The position numbers and the translations under genes were made by a program. The notes below the pieces were generated by a model that made no database searches, was not told the DNA's origin, and saw nothing but the letters and a program-made list of their open reading frames with translations. Below, piece after piece: positions 9,426 to 19,255 of a stretch of 64,000 nt of DNA. Numbering within the stretch: position 1 is the first letter of the stretch; every line of letters begins with the position of its first letter. Source of the DNA: Stachybotrys elegans (lineage: Eukaryota; Ascomycota; Sordariomycetes; Hypocreales; Stachybotryaceae). The DNA lies in NCBI GenBank assembly GCA_020746835.1, contig JAGPNK010000003.1:930001-994000 (forward strand), written 5' to 3'.

Positions 9426-11240
9426 TCATGAACTCCAGGGAAGCGGGTACGTGCCGACCCAATCCTCCACTTCGCTGCGCAGCTGCACAATCTCCGAGTT
9501 GGTCTCGCCGTTGCCGAGGTGATCCAAGAAGACCTTGAGCTTGCCCGGGCTCTTCTCGCCACGGTCGGTGGCGGCTGCTCGAGCGGCTTTGTCGATGCGG
9601 ATGGCAATGGAGACGGCTCGGTCTACCACGTCAGCCACGCGCACAAAGTCGTCCTCGGTGAAGCCGCGCGTTGTCATTGCGGGGGTTCCCATGCGGAGAC
9701 CACCTGGGACCAGCGCGGACCGATCTCCGGGAACAGTGTTCTTGTTCGCCGCCACACCGACGAGCTCCAGCACCCGCTCGACTCGGCTGCCGTCAATACC
9801 CTGAGGCTTCAGGTCGGCCAGCACCAGGTGGTTGTCGGTGCCGCCGCTGACGAGGCGGTATCCAAGACCGCCCTTGCCCTTGTCCTCGCTCAGCCGCTTC
9901 GCGAATGCCTTGGCGTTGGCGAGCACCTGCGTCTGATATGCGTGGAAATCGGATGTCTGCGCCTGCTTCAGCGCGACGGCCAGAGCGGTGATGGTGTGGT
10001 TGTGAGGTTCTCCCTGGTGGCCGGGGAACACTGAGCTGTTGATGGGGCCTTCGAGGTTGTACATCTCGTCTTCCTTGGTCTTGGGATTTTGTCGTCGGAC
10101 TCCTTTCCTGTAAAAGATCATGGCTCCTCTGGGCCCTCGGAGACTCTTGTGGCTTGTAGTTGTGACGACATCGGCAAACGAGAAAGGCCCAGGGAGAACC
10201 TTGGCAGCGACAAGACCCGAGATGTGGGCGATATCAGCCAAAAGGTAGGCATTGACCTTGTCGCAGATTTCACGCATGCGCTTGTAATCTACCAACCGGC
10301 TGTATGCGCTAGCACCGCCGACGATAATCTTGGGCCTATACATGATAGCATTCTCCTCAAGCTTATCATAATCGATATATCCGGTCGTCTCGTCTAGTCG
10401 GTACGGGAAGGTCTCGAAATATTTGGAGATGGCAGAAATCTTCTTCGTCGGGGTTTGGTAGCCATGCGATAGATGGCCTCCATGGGGCAGATCAAGGCCC
10501 ATGAGTCGGTCGTGGTTCTCCATGAGGGCGGAGTAGACGTAAAGGTTGGCTGGTGCTCCAGAAAGAGCTACACGGCAGAGAAGTTAGCTTTACCAAGTGC
10601 GGTTCAACAAGAGCAGAAACATACGCTGCACATTCACTCCCCATTCCTTGGGGTCCAATCCGAATGCCTCGAGAGCTCGCTTCTGGCAAAGACGCTCAGC
10701 CTGATCGATAAACTCATTGCCGCCGTAGTACCGAGCTCCGGGATAACCTTCTGAGTACTTGTCTGGCGGTTGCCGTCAGCCTTCCGTGATCCTTGAGTTC
10801 CATGCGCACACTCGGTCTTACTCTGCATAACACTCCCAAGAGCATCGAGGACAGCTTGAGAAGTGAAGTTCTCGGACGGAATCAGGTTTATGAAATGTTT
10901 CTGTCGTCGCTTCTCCTGCACAGATACGGCGTATCAGCATCAATAAGCCAGATATATACCAGCACAGCTTTTCACGGACCTTCTCAATGATATCGAAGAC
11001 AGCGGGGTCGGCTTTATCGAGATGTGAGGTGAGGAGCTGCCATGCCGGGTCAGTCAGTGGATCGTGCGACGGCGATGCGCCAAAGGCTCGGGCGAGGCGG
11101 CTACGAACTTGCTGCTGGCTATCCTGCGAAATGGACGACTTGCACCTCCTGGACCCATGGCACACGGCGGCAGGTCTAACCGCATTCCGGGCGGCCCGTC
11201 CAAAGATACGCGAGGTGCCGCGCAAGCTAGGAAGCGACAT
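9426..11240 (-). CDS. SHM1: Serine hydroxymethyltransferase, mitochondrial
   Basis: Exons 10980-11240, 10822-10915, 10625-10762 and 9426-10567 join to 544 residues. The enzyme converts serine and tetrahydrofolate to glycine and 5,10-methylene-tetrahydrofolate, using PLP. Family landmarks in order: INLIPSENF, the [13 protein letters not shown] block (created only after splicing), [25 protein letters not shown], and the PLP-binding lysine in [13 protein letters not shown] at about residue 305. The first 35 or so residues are Arg/Ser/Ala-rich without acidic residues and resemble a mitochondrial presequence, so I assign the mitochondrial isozyme. I chose the ATG at 11240 over the longer upstream open frame because the presequence starts there. 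Intron 1 has an unusual GTCCGT donor; the other two introns are ordinary. Confidence 0.93.
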
Positions 11241-12651
11241 TGTCGTCGACGGAGGATTGGAGGAGGAGGGAACGTGGAGGAACCACGAGTGGTCGGCGGA
11301 AGAGCAATCTCTGGGGACGATAAAACCGTGGGGAATCCAAAGTCGATTCAATATTGCCCTCAACTTGGCTCAGAATGCCATCACCATGCAGCAATCGACG
11401 GGAGCAAAATACACCAACCAACGGTAAAGGTGATGATGCTGCGAAAGGTGGGCAGATCTCAAAGGTTGTGGGGAGAGCATCCGACGTCAGTGGAGTCGAG
11501 GTCATGGACTCTCTCAGGCGCAAGCAGACCTTCAGTGGGGGGAAAGCCACTGAGCCAGAACCCATTTGGAGCGCTAGGAACTCCCGCCTAGCCGCCCTGG
11601 CCATCCTGTCGAAAACCACTTAGCCACGGCGCTGCACGCAGCCACAGCATAGTCGTATCCGTGCGTGGAGAACCAGATCCGCATCGGAGCTTGAGCTACC
11701 TAAACCCGTTTCTGTGGCTGGTGCGCACCAGGGCCAAATAAATTACGCCCCCAGCCAGCGGCAATTTTTCCTCTTCTTTTTCTTCTTTTTCTCTTCAAGA
11801 ACTAAAATTGGAAGTGACGAGACCGCTTGCTGCACAACATATTGGAATTCCGCTTCGGCGGGAGCATGCTGATATGTCCTGGCACATCCCTCACCACCTT
11901 ATATTTTCAGGGCAGTGTGAAATCATCTGATCCAATCTTTAGGTCTTCTTTTCTCTATTTTCCCGTCATCTTTGCTCCCCGTTTCACTTCTTTCTTTTCC
12001 TAGCCCTTTTCCTTACGTATTTTTCTCTCTATTGCTGGACTTAGGTCGAATTCGTCCAGAATGGCATTGCCAAAAGCCTCGTAGTTTTAAAGGGCGTCGC
12101 GTAAATGCGTGCAATGGGCTCACGTTTCTGTGTTCCCCAAGACGCGCGACTCGTGCAATGCTGGCCCTAGACGTAGATCTCCGACTAAGGCCGTCAGGCT
12201 TGCACTCGGCTCCTTACCCACAAATCTATGATGACATGTCCATCCCCTCATTCGGGCAGGCAGACACAACGTATTCATAATTTGATAAAGAGTCTTGTCA
12301 ATGTCAATGCTTTGTTTGGCCTTGAGAGTATCTGCTGTATCACCTGCGCGAGAGAGCTCGCACAGCCCATTTTCTAATGAGCACTAGCTGTAGTCAAGCA
12401 CATCTAAAGTCATGATCCCGTGCCACGTCTGCCGATGCTTTTTCCAGATGGTGAAAATCAGAACCCTCCAAGTATTTTGGTTGACCAGTATCGGCATGCG
12501 AGCATCATGTTTTCCATTTCAATGCTACATGCCAGAAGCCCCCGCCGGTACGACTGAAGAAACCACAAGGGCGTAAAAAAAGACCCAACCCGTAGACTCC
12601 GAATGCAGCCTCCTCTCAAGACCGAAGTGTCGTCGTCATCGTATGTGTGGT
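11241..12651. promoter_or_regulatory. Upstream region of SHM1 and 3' region of RPL19
   Basis: These 1.4 kb separate two genes on the minus strand. The part next to SHM1 (11241-11900) is its promoter and leader. The pyrimidine-rich stretches at 11765-11800 and 11940-12030 are on the plus strand and belong to no gene I can name. No credible open frame, RNA gene or repeat was found. Confidence 0.5.
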
Positions 12652-13505
12652 CTATTCCTCGTCCTCTCCCATCAGGGCGTTCCTCTTTGCTGCCTGCCTC
12701 TCCTGCTTGCGCTCGCGGGCGGCCTTGGTCTTCGCACGCTTGGCGTCCATCTCCTCCTTGAGAGCCTTCTCACGGGCCTTCTCAGCCTTGGCACGGTGAA
12801 TCTGTCAAACCGAATGTCAGCATGCAATGCATCTCCAGAAGAAGCCTCCCCCTTCTCCCCCCCATTTCATTCGCATGGGACAACGTACGTGCTCAACCAG
12901 GGCGCGCTTGTGCTTGAAGGCGTTACCCTTGCTGCTGTGGTACAGCTCGTGGTACAGGTGCTTGTCGATCTTGCCGCTGGCACGGTACTTGACCAGGAGG
13001 CGGCGGAGGACACGCAGGCGGCGCATCCAGAGGACCTGCTCGGGCATACGGGCATCGGCGGTACCCTTGCGCTTACCGTAGCCACGGTGGCGACCCTCCC
13101 GGCGGGCAAGGTTCAGCTCGCGAGCACGGGATCGGGAGTGCATCGTCACGGGCTTTCGGATGATGAGGCCATCGGAGATGAGCTTTCGGACCGTCTGGCG
13201 AGAGTTGGCGTTGGAGATCTCGTTCTGCTCGTTGGGGTCGAGCCAGATCTTGCGCTTGCCGCAGCCAATGACCGACGCGGCCAGGCGCTTCTGAGTTCGC
13301 AGATTGACCCTGATGAGAGACACCGATTAGCCATTGGGTCTACCTCATGGTTGTGTAATTTCTTCATGGGAAAAAAATATTTGGCTGGACTTGTTCGGCG
13401 CCGCCCGGCTCGCCCCGGCTTCATCGAATCCATCTCTTCCTCTCCACGATATAGTCCCGAGTCCTCGTATCTGAAGGCACACTCATGTCTCGATGCTACT
13501 TACAT
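12652..13505 (-). CDS. RPL19: 60S ribosomal protein L19 (eL19)
   Basis: Exons 13504-13505, 12889-13309 and 12652-12801 join to 190 residues. The protein is the large-subunit component eL19. It begins [13 protein letters not shown] and contains [12 protein letters not shown], the conserved basic block [34 protein letters not shown], and [20 protein letters not shown], followed by a long charged C-terminal helix ending in GEDEE. Exon 1 supplies only the A and T of the start codon. The donor GTAAGT follows directly, and the G comes from exon 2 after a 194-nt intron. The second intron (12802-12888) has a GTACGT donor. Length and sequence are typical of fungal eL19. Upstream lie two CACGTG sites (see the regulatory entry). 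Confidence 0.96.
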
Positions 13506-14030
13506 CTTGTCTGTCGTTGGGCGTGGATGGTCGGTCCTCGGTGGGTGTTGGAATTAGGTTGAGGGTTGAGAGGGGTTTGGGATGCCAGAATTTCTCAGGT
13601 CACGCACATTCCGCTACGGTTTGTGGGTTCACGTGCGCAGGCCCCATCTCGAGGGCGCTAAGCGAGGGCTCTGCTGAGTCATTGTACTGTTATCATCACG
13701 TGATGTGCACCATCGCCCAGATGGAAAAGACAGAATTAATGGTCCAGAAATTTAGAAACTACTCGTGCCCGCCCCATATTTCAGCGGCTCGCTGTCTGCT
13801 AACCGTAGGGTAGGTCGCCCGACTACCTACACACGCATGGATGCTTTTGCTGCCGCTGCCGCCTCATTGTTGTCGCACGCACCTGGTCCATCATATTTCA
13901 GTGGCTCGAGCCTGTACCGCCTTGAGCAGCAAGGTCAGCCAAGCCCTGCTTGGAGGGGCCGGGCAGGAACAGAGAGATCAATACAACATAACGTTCTCGC
14001 TTAGAGATATCAGGGTTTGACACTATCTTT
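13506..14030. promoter_or_regulatory. RPL19 promoter with two CACGTG boxes
   Basis: The region holds a CACGTG at 13630-13635 and a perfect 12-bp palindrome, CATCACGTGATG, at 13694-13705, 190 bp upstream of the L19 start. CACGTG is the site of Cbf1-type bHLH factors, which control ribosomal-protein genes in some ascomycetes; use here is inference. The rest, up to the end of the DUF7580 gene, holds nothing recognised. Confidence 0.5.
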
Positions 14031-15786
14031 TTACCAAGCCCGGCAACTCTCCTGCAGAGGCTTGAGTATGTTTTCACAATAAACCTTTAAAAAGTCGCTA
14101 TCGCTCCACAATCGAAGCCTCCCACAGTACATTGCTAGGCATTGCTCAATGGCTGTAAGATAATGCGGCGGCAGCCTCTCGGATGTCATTTCCAACCATC
14201 GTATCGCAGCTGTTGTCCGCGATTCTGGCGTTTCCATTTCCTGAAACCCGCATTTGGCACACCACATCTCGAGGGGCTTATGATTCCATATCTCGAGCAG
14301 GAGGATGGCAAGCTCAAGCAGGGCGGGCTTTGGATCCGGTCCCGGCAAGCCCTCCGAGCCGGGATCAGTAACTTGTTCCACGAATGGAATAGACGGCATA
14401 AATGCATGGTTTCCTTGTTCCCGTGTTTCACCGAGCAACTTGAGCATTTTGCTAGTGAAGGGGATGCTGAACCAAGACGTCTGCCGCAGTTGAATGATGG
14501 AGGAAGCAATGGTAAGAGCCAACAAGGTTTGTTGTTTTGGGGTCATTCTTGAATCCTCATCCACTGCGCCGGCCTGAAGGAACCTTTCAAGCGTCATGGA
14601 TGCCCCAAGCTTTCGTTGTGATTCAAGAGAACCCTCCGCAAGATCCAGATAGCCCTCTTTCAGAACGAAATTCAGGACATGACCAGCGAGTCGTGCTTTG
14701 GTGGCTAGATCACATATTTGGGAAGTCTTTCTTGGCGAGCGAGGACTGTCTTGTAGACCTTCGACTCCGGCCGGGTCCGAAAATGTCACAGTGACCTGAG
14801 GCCTATTGACTGATTAACATCTCTTCGCCAATTTTAATATTTCCACCAACCCTTTTCCACAGACATATAAGTCTCTGGTGAAAGCAGAGTCACTGACTTG
14901 GACGGAGGCTTCTTGAAAATGATCCTGTATGTGAAACACGAGATTAAACGTGCCGACACTGCCGGATTCCTTCCCAAGACTTCCCTCTCTCCTAGATGAT
15001 GGGATCCTGTTATGCAGTTGCAGCATGACCTTGTGTGCACTGTGACACTTGCACGGCTGGCTCTGGCAAATGGCCTTGAATAAGGATCTTGCGTAAGTCT
15101 GCACCTGACCAAGTATAGTCGAGAGTCTTCGGGAATCGTGCGAGACTTGATTCACAGTAAAGTCTCGCTGGGTCCTCATCCCCTTGATTATGACCCCTAG
15201 AGACAGCTGGTCCTCTCTAAGCCCCTCGACGAGTTCTTCCAATTTGCTGCGACGTATGGAGAAGGAAAGCCGCTCCTTGAATTCGAATCGGCCGTCCACG
15301 CGTGGATTAGCAGCAAGAAGGGCACTTATGTCGTCTTTGTCGGCCTATAAAAGTTAGCAATTTTAGCATTAAAATTGGCGTGGAGCCTACACTCGAGAGC
15401 CTTCGGATATGTCTGAGCTCTTTGGCGATTGTCTTTAGACAATCCTCGTACCGCCCCAGTACCTCGAGAAACTGAGCATGAAGAAAGCCGAGATATTGCT
15501 GGACCTTCTCGCCTTTCTTGGCATCTTGAAGTATGATTAAACATTCTTCTTCTGTTAAATCGACTCTGTCGACAACCTGGGACACTTCTGCGAGTCTTAA
15601 GAGCTCCATGATATCGAAATAGAACCGCAGCCTTTGTGCCTTGAGTCGGGATATTAAGACATCTAGCTGCCCACGCCATTTGAGCATCAGAGCACCTGTG
15701 CTTTTCCCAGATTTGTAATGTTCAAGAGCACATATCACGAGAGGTATGGCCCCAAGGACCAAGCCTGCAATCTCAAGTCCGGACAT
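14031..15786 (-). CDS. DUF7580-family protein
   Basis: Exons 15391-15786, about 14847-15344 and 14031-14795 give about 552 residues. The first intron (15345-15390) is clear. The donor of the second is uncertain: 14846 is the in-frame choice, with acceptor CCTCAG just before 14795. The N terminus MSGLEIAGLVLGAIPL is the characteristic opening of a large family of fungal proteins of unknown function. A long helical region follows. The C-terminal half has the DUF7580 pattern TLERFLQ, then LLALTIASSIIQLRQTSWF, then ALLELAILLLEIW, and an ending with a helical repeat (IEQCLAMYC, then YCENILKPL). No catalytic motif is visible. It starts 322 bp from, and divergently to, the C2H2 protein gene, suggesting shared control. 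I cannot assign a function. Confidence 0.75.
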
Positions 15787-16108
15787 TAGTACTCATCACG
15801 TTCGGTTCCCGGCTGAGCTTCTCTCATCTGAATTCGGGCGACGAGATTTTTTCGGAGAAAATTGTAATGAGGGGTACCACAGAGCCTCACTGTTACCCCT
15901 CACTGTGCAGTGTAACAAGTGAGCATCGACTTTTGCCCATCCACTGCTGAAGCGCCTGGATTTGACACCATACTAAAAAACATGCTATGAGACCATTCTT
16001 CGATGGATTCATCTTGTATGTTTAAGCCTATGTGAGCATCAAATATCAAGCCTAGGGAGACAGCTGGCGTACCCAGGAAGCACACTGCCTCCGTCCTTCC
16101 ATCTTCCA
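15787..16108. promoter_or_regulatory. Short bidirectional promoter with a nested inverted repeat
   Basis: These 322 bp separate two divergent start codons. At 15891-15917 the sequence forms a nested inverted repeat: TGTTAC pairs with GTAACA, and inside it ACTG pairs with CAGT. The 9-mer CCTCACTGT occurs at 15886 and its first eight bases again at 15899. It may be a factor-binding site shared by both genes; this is inference. Confidence 0.45.
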
Positions 16109-19002
16109 ATGGATCATACTCCGTTACTTCATACCACAGGTGCGGCGATATTTGAGGCCTTCACGCAGCTCCAAGAGATCGAACCGTCGAGCATATTGGT
16201 CAAACAACACCAACTGGTTGTGGAAGAAGAAAGATTCCGATTATGGGCTCATAGCCTCGGACTACAACAGCAAGGACACGCATCCCTTGACTACCGGGTC
16301 AGAGACAGCATCATAGTGAGAGATCGTTTAGCAGAACTCCTGGGAGAACTACTCGAACACCTTCAAAACTTGCTCGACATTTCCAGCGGCTCCCGGCTCC
16401 CGTATGAGCAAGACAACGCGATTTCCGACGACAGTAGCTCAGCTGGCAGCAGCAGAAGCAGCAGCGATGATGCCAATTCTGTCAGCGAGACAGGCTCATT
16501 CCACGAGGCTGATTTTCGGCTTCGTAGCCTATCCGAAAACCTGGATTCGCTGTACAGTTTGGCTACCAAGATTAGAAACCCCAAGAATCGCCCGCAGAGA
16601 ACAATTGAGCAGCTGTATAAGAACGTGCCCGAACACGAGCGAGCTGCCTACCTTAAAGAGCAAGAAAAGACCGAAACTCATATAGTAGCATACGTTATGC
16701 GACAGTATTTACTCGATGGCCTGAAGAGTAATGAATCGGGTGTTTCTTCCGAAGCATCAGACATTGCTTTGCAGTATGCTTCTCCGGAGAACTGGCTCCT
16801 CGTCCGGTCGGGAATTGCCAACGCACGTCGGAAGCAGCAGTTTATCTATTGGAAACACCACGCCATCAAACTAGGCCAGAATGTCGAGCCAAAGAATTCC
16901 ATACAGAGAGTCAAGGCCGTTGTCAAGCCCAGAGACCACAGCGTCAATACCAAACTGGAGCTCCAGCCGGCTGCTCCTTCACTTGCAACCTCAGCAACTC
17001 AACTGCCCGCAAACCTCCTGAAGCCTGATGATCTGAAATCGGTAATATCTCAGCAAAGCCGTGTCTCTATTGCCGTTGGTCTGAAAGGCGAGGCCCTGGA
17101 GTGGCCTGCTCCCCCGAGCCGGAGTGCAAACCACTCTCATCACTTCGAATGCCCATATTGTAAGATTCTGTGCCCCAACAGATACTTGGAGGACGCATCG
17201 TGGAGGTGAGTTGTCATCTTTGTTAATTGACCTGAAGCAGGCTCTAATGCTCGCAAGGTCGCATCTGATTCATGATTTACAACCATACCACTGCACGTAC
17301 GAGGACTGCCAGGATCCGAACAGGCTCTATGGATCAAGGCAGGAATGGATCAACCACGAGAGCCAACATACTCGTGTGTGGCACTGCTTTGAGCACCATG
17401 AGGAGTTTGAGACGCAACCAGAATATCTTGAACACATTGGACAAAAGCACCAAGCGGCAGGTGAAAAGCTCTCCGAGGAACTTATCAGCAGCGTGGTCGG
17501 CCCATCAAACCAATCTCGTCGTGATTGTCCTTTCTGCCCGACCTCTCTTCCAGACGTTGCTGAGATGCAGAAACATATCATATTTCATCTTGAGCGACTT
17601 GCGCTTCTTGCACTACCTCCTCAGTATGAGGGAGGTGATGACGACGCATCGGTCAGATCAGAAGATAGCCATGAGGTTCAGATGCGGGGACGCCAGAAGT
17701 CCATCTTGGAGGACTTTATGCAAGAGGATGGTGAGTTTAGCATTGAAGAGCATTGCGAGTTCCTTTCAACTAACGACTGCAGACGTTTTCCAAATATCTT
17801 GCGACACAGTCCAGATTGGGGACTGTTTTTTGCCACGGAAGACCGTCAAAATGCTCGTGTTTTACTCGCTCAACCGTTCAACAGTGACCTACTACGTCCA
17901 GACTTCGGCCGCCGAATACAAAATCACATATCCCTTCAACAACATCACCAATCTTTCAACTTCACTTGGCCTTCTCACCATATCCCTGTGGCAGAAACCA
18001 ACCTTGAACTTCTTCATTCGCGTCACGGGTTCGGCGAAATTTGTGCAGTGTAATGATTTTCTTAGGGGTAATGGCACACGAAACGTGCACATTTTGGCAC
18101 GCAATGATGGGATTGTGTCCACGCAAGTTGAAGCCTTGCTTTCCTCTACTCAACGCACTCGTCGAAATGAGTCTCGCTCTGATTCATTCAATCTTCGACC
18201 TCTCGTTGGAGAATTACGTACTGGAGTTAACGGAGATGCAATGGAATCAACTCTCAAGGGGCTTGCTGTGGAAGAGCCTTACGACATTGAGCGGTGGCGG
18301 AACGAGGATGATCTCTTGGAGCTTTTATCTGACCAGACTGAATATCGAAATATCCCAGACAATTTCCGAGAAGATCTGCTGGGAGACAAACCCGAACCCG
18401 AAGGCTTTGGCTGGGACTCCGACCAAGATTATCGTTTAGCCAGAGAACTTTCTTGCTTGCCCCATGATGAGGATTTCGATCTTGATCTTTCGAGGTTACT
18501 GTTGGGGATTCTTCCTAAAAACAAGCGAATACAGTATGGCAAACCACTAATACGCCTTGATCCTGACTGTGCCATCTGTCATGGACCGGCGTCTCTGGAA
18601 TGCGACTGTGAAGCAAGAGGGTTAGAGGCGGCCGTGTTACAGGCCGAAGAAAGGATGATGGGTGAAGTAAAAGCCACGGTGAAAGATTGGGTCAAAGAGC
18701 ACGCAGAAAATTATATCCGGGCACAATTCCAGCAGCAGGTAAAACAACGGTACGGCAATGAAGGTACAAGCCTGGACAGTGAAGCGGATACAAAGGCAAA
18801 AACCACGCAAGCTTGGGAAGAAAGCCGTCAACATTTCCCAGAAGTGTTGGACTACTATTTCTCTCTGACGAAAATGGCAGTGCCTGTAGACGATGATCCT
18901 GCTGTGTGCGATCCTCCGCTAACTGACATCCATAAGTTCAGGAACAATCAACCGCCTTTTGGAATAAGCAAAGGATCCAGGCCACGAGCATATAGTCATT
19001 AA
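16109..19002 (+). CDS. acuF-like C2H2 zinc-finger protein with Cys-rich C-terminal motif
   Basis: Exons 16109-17205, 17258-17730 and 17783-19002 join to 929 residues (introns 52 nt each, with CTAAT or CTAAC branch sites). Residues 1-330 are helical with a Ser/Asp-rich break (about 110-130). About 345-500 hold a cluster of C2H2-type fingers: HFECPYCKILCP, HCTYEDC...RQEWINHE, VWHCFEHHEEF...YLEHIGQKH and CPFCPTSLPD...MQKHIIFHLERLALLALP. This is the arrangement called 'oxidoreductase acuF-like' zinc finger in fungi. After intron 2 follows a beta-rich segment (TVKMLVFYSLNRSTVTYYV, then YKITYPF). The end carries CAICHGPASLECDCEARGLE and a long charged helix. The combination is not one I can tie to a known pathway. 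It could be a DNA-binding regulator or part of a self/non-self signalling protein. Confidence 0.8.
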
Positions 19003-19255
19003 AAGAAAGGATGTTAAAACACAAGCTATCCCCACAGACGGATTGATCCGTAGCCGGCCTTCTCGCATCTCTCCGCTCCACAGTGACTGACGACGATGAC
19101 GATGATGAGCAGCACCGAGTCAACGCGGGATCATCTCTCTTTAAACATCTGGTGAGACTGACGGAGATCATGTCCAGCGGCACTTGGCTCTTTGTGGCAT
19201 ACATCATTCATGACATCTATTTCTTTTTACCACGGCTACAAATGCATAGCAAATC

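Noticed and set aside
12643..13557. 304-codon plus-strand open frame
   Set aside because: It is antisense to RPL19, whose protein is unmistakable.
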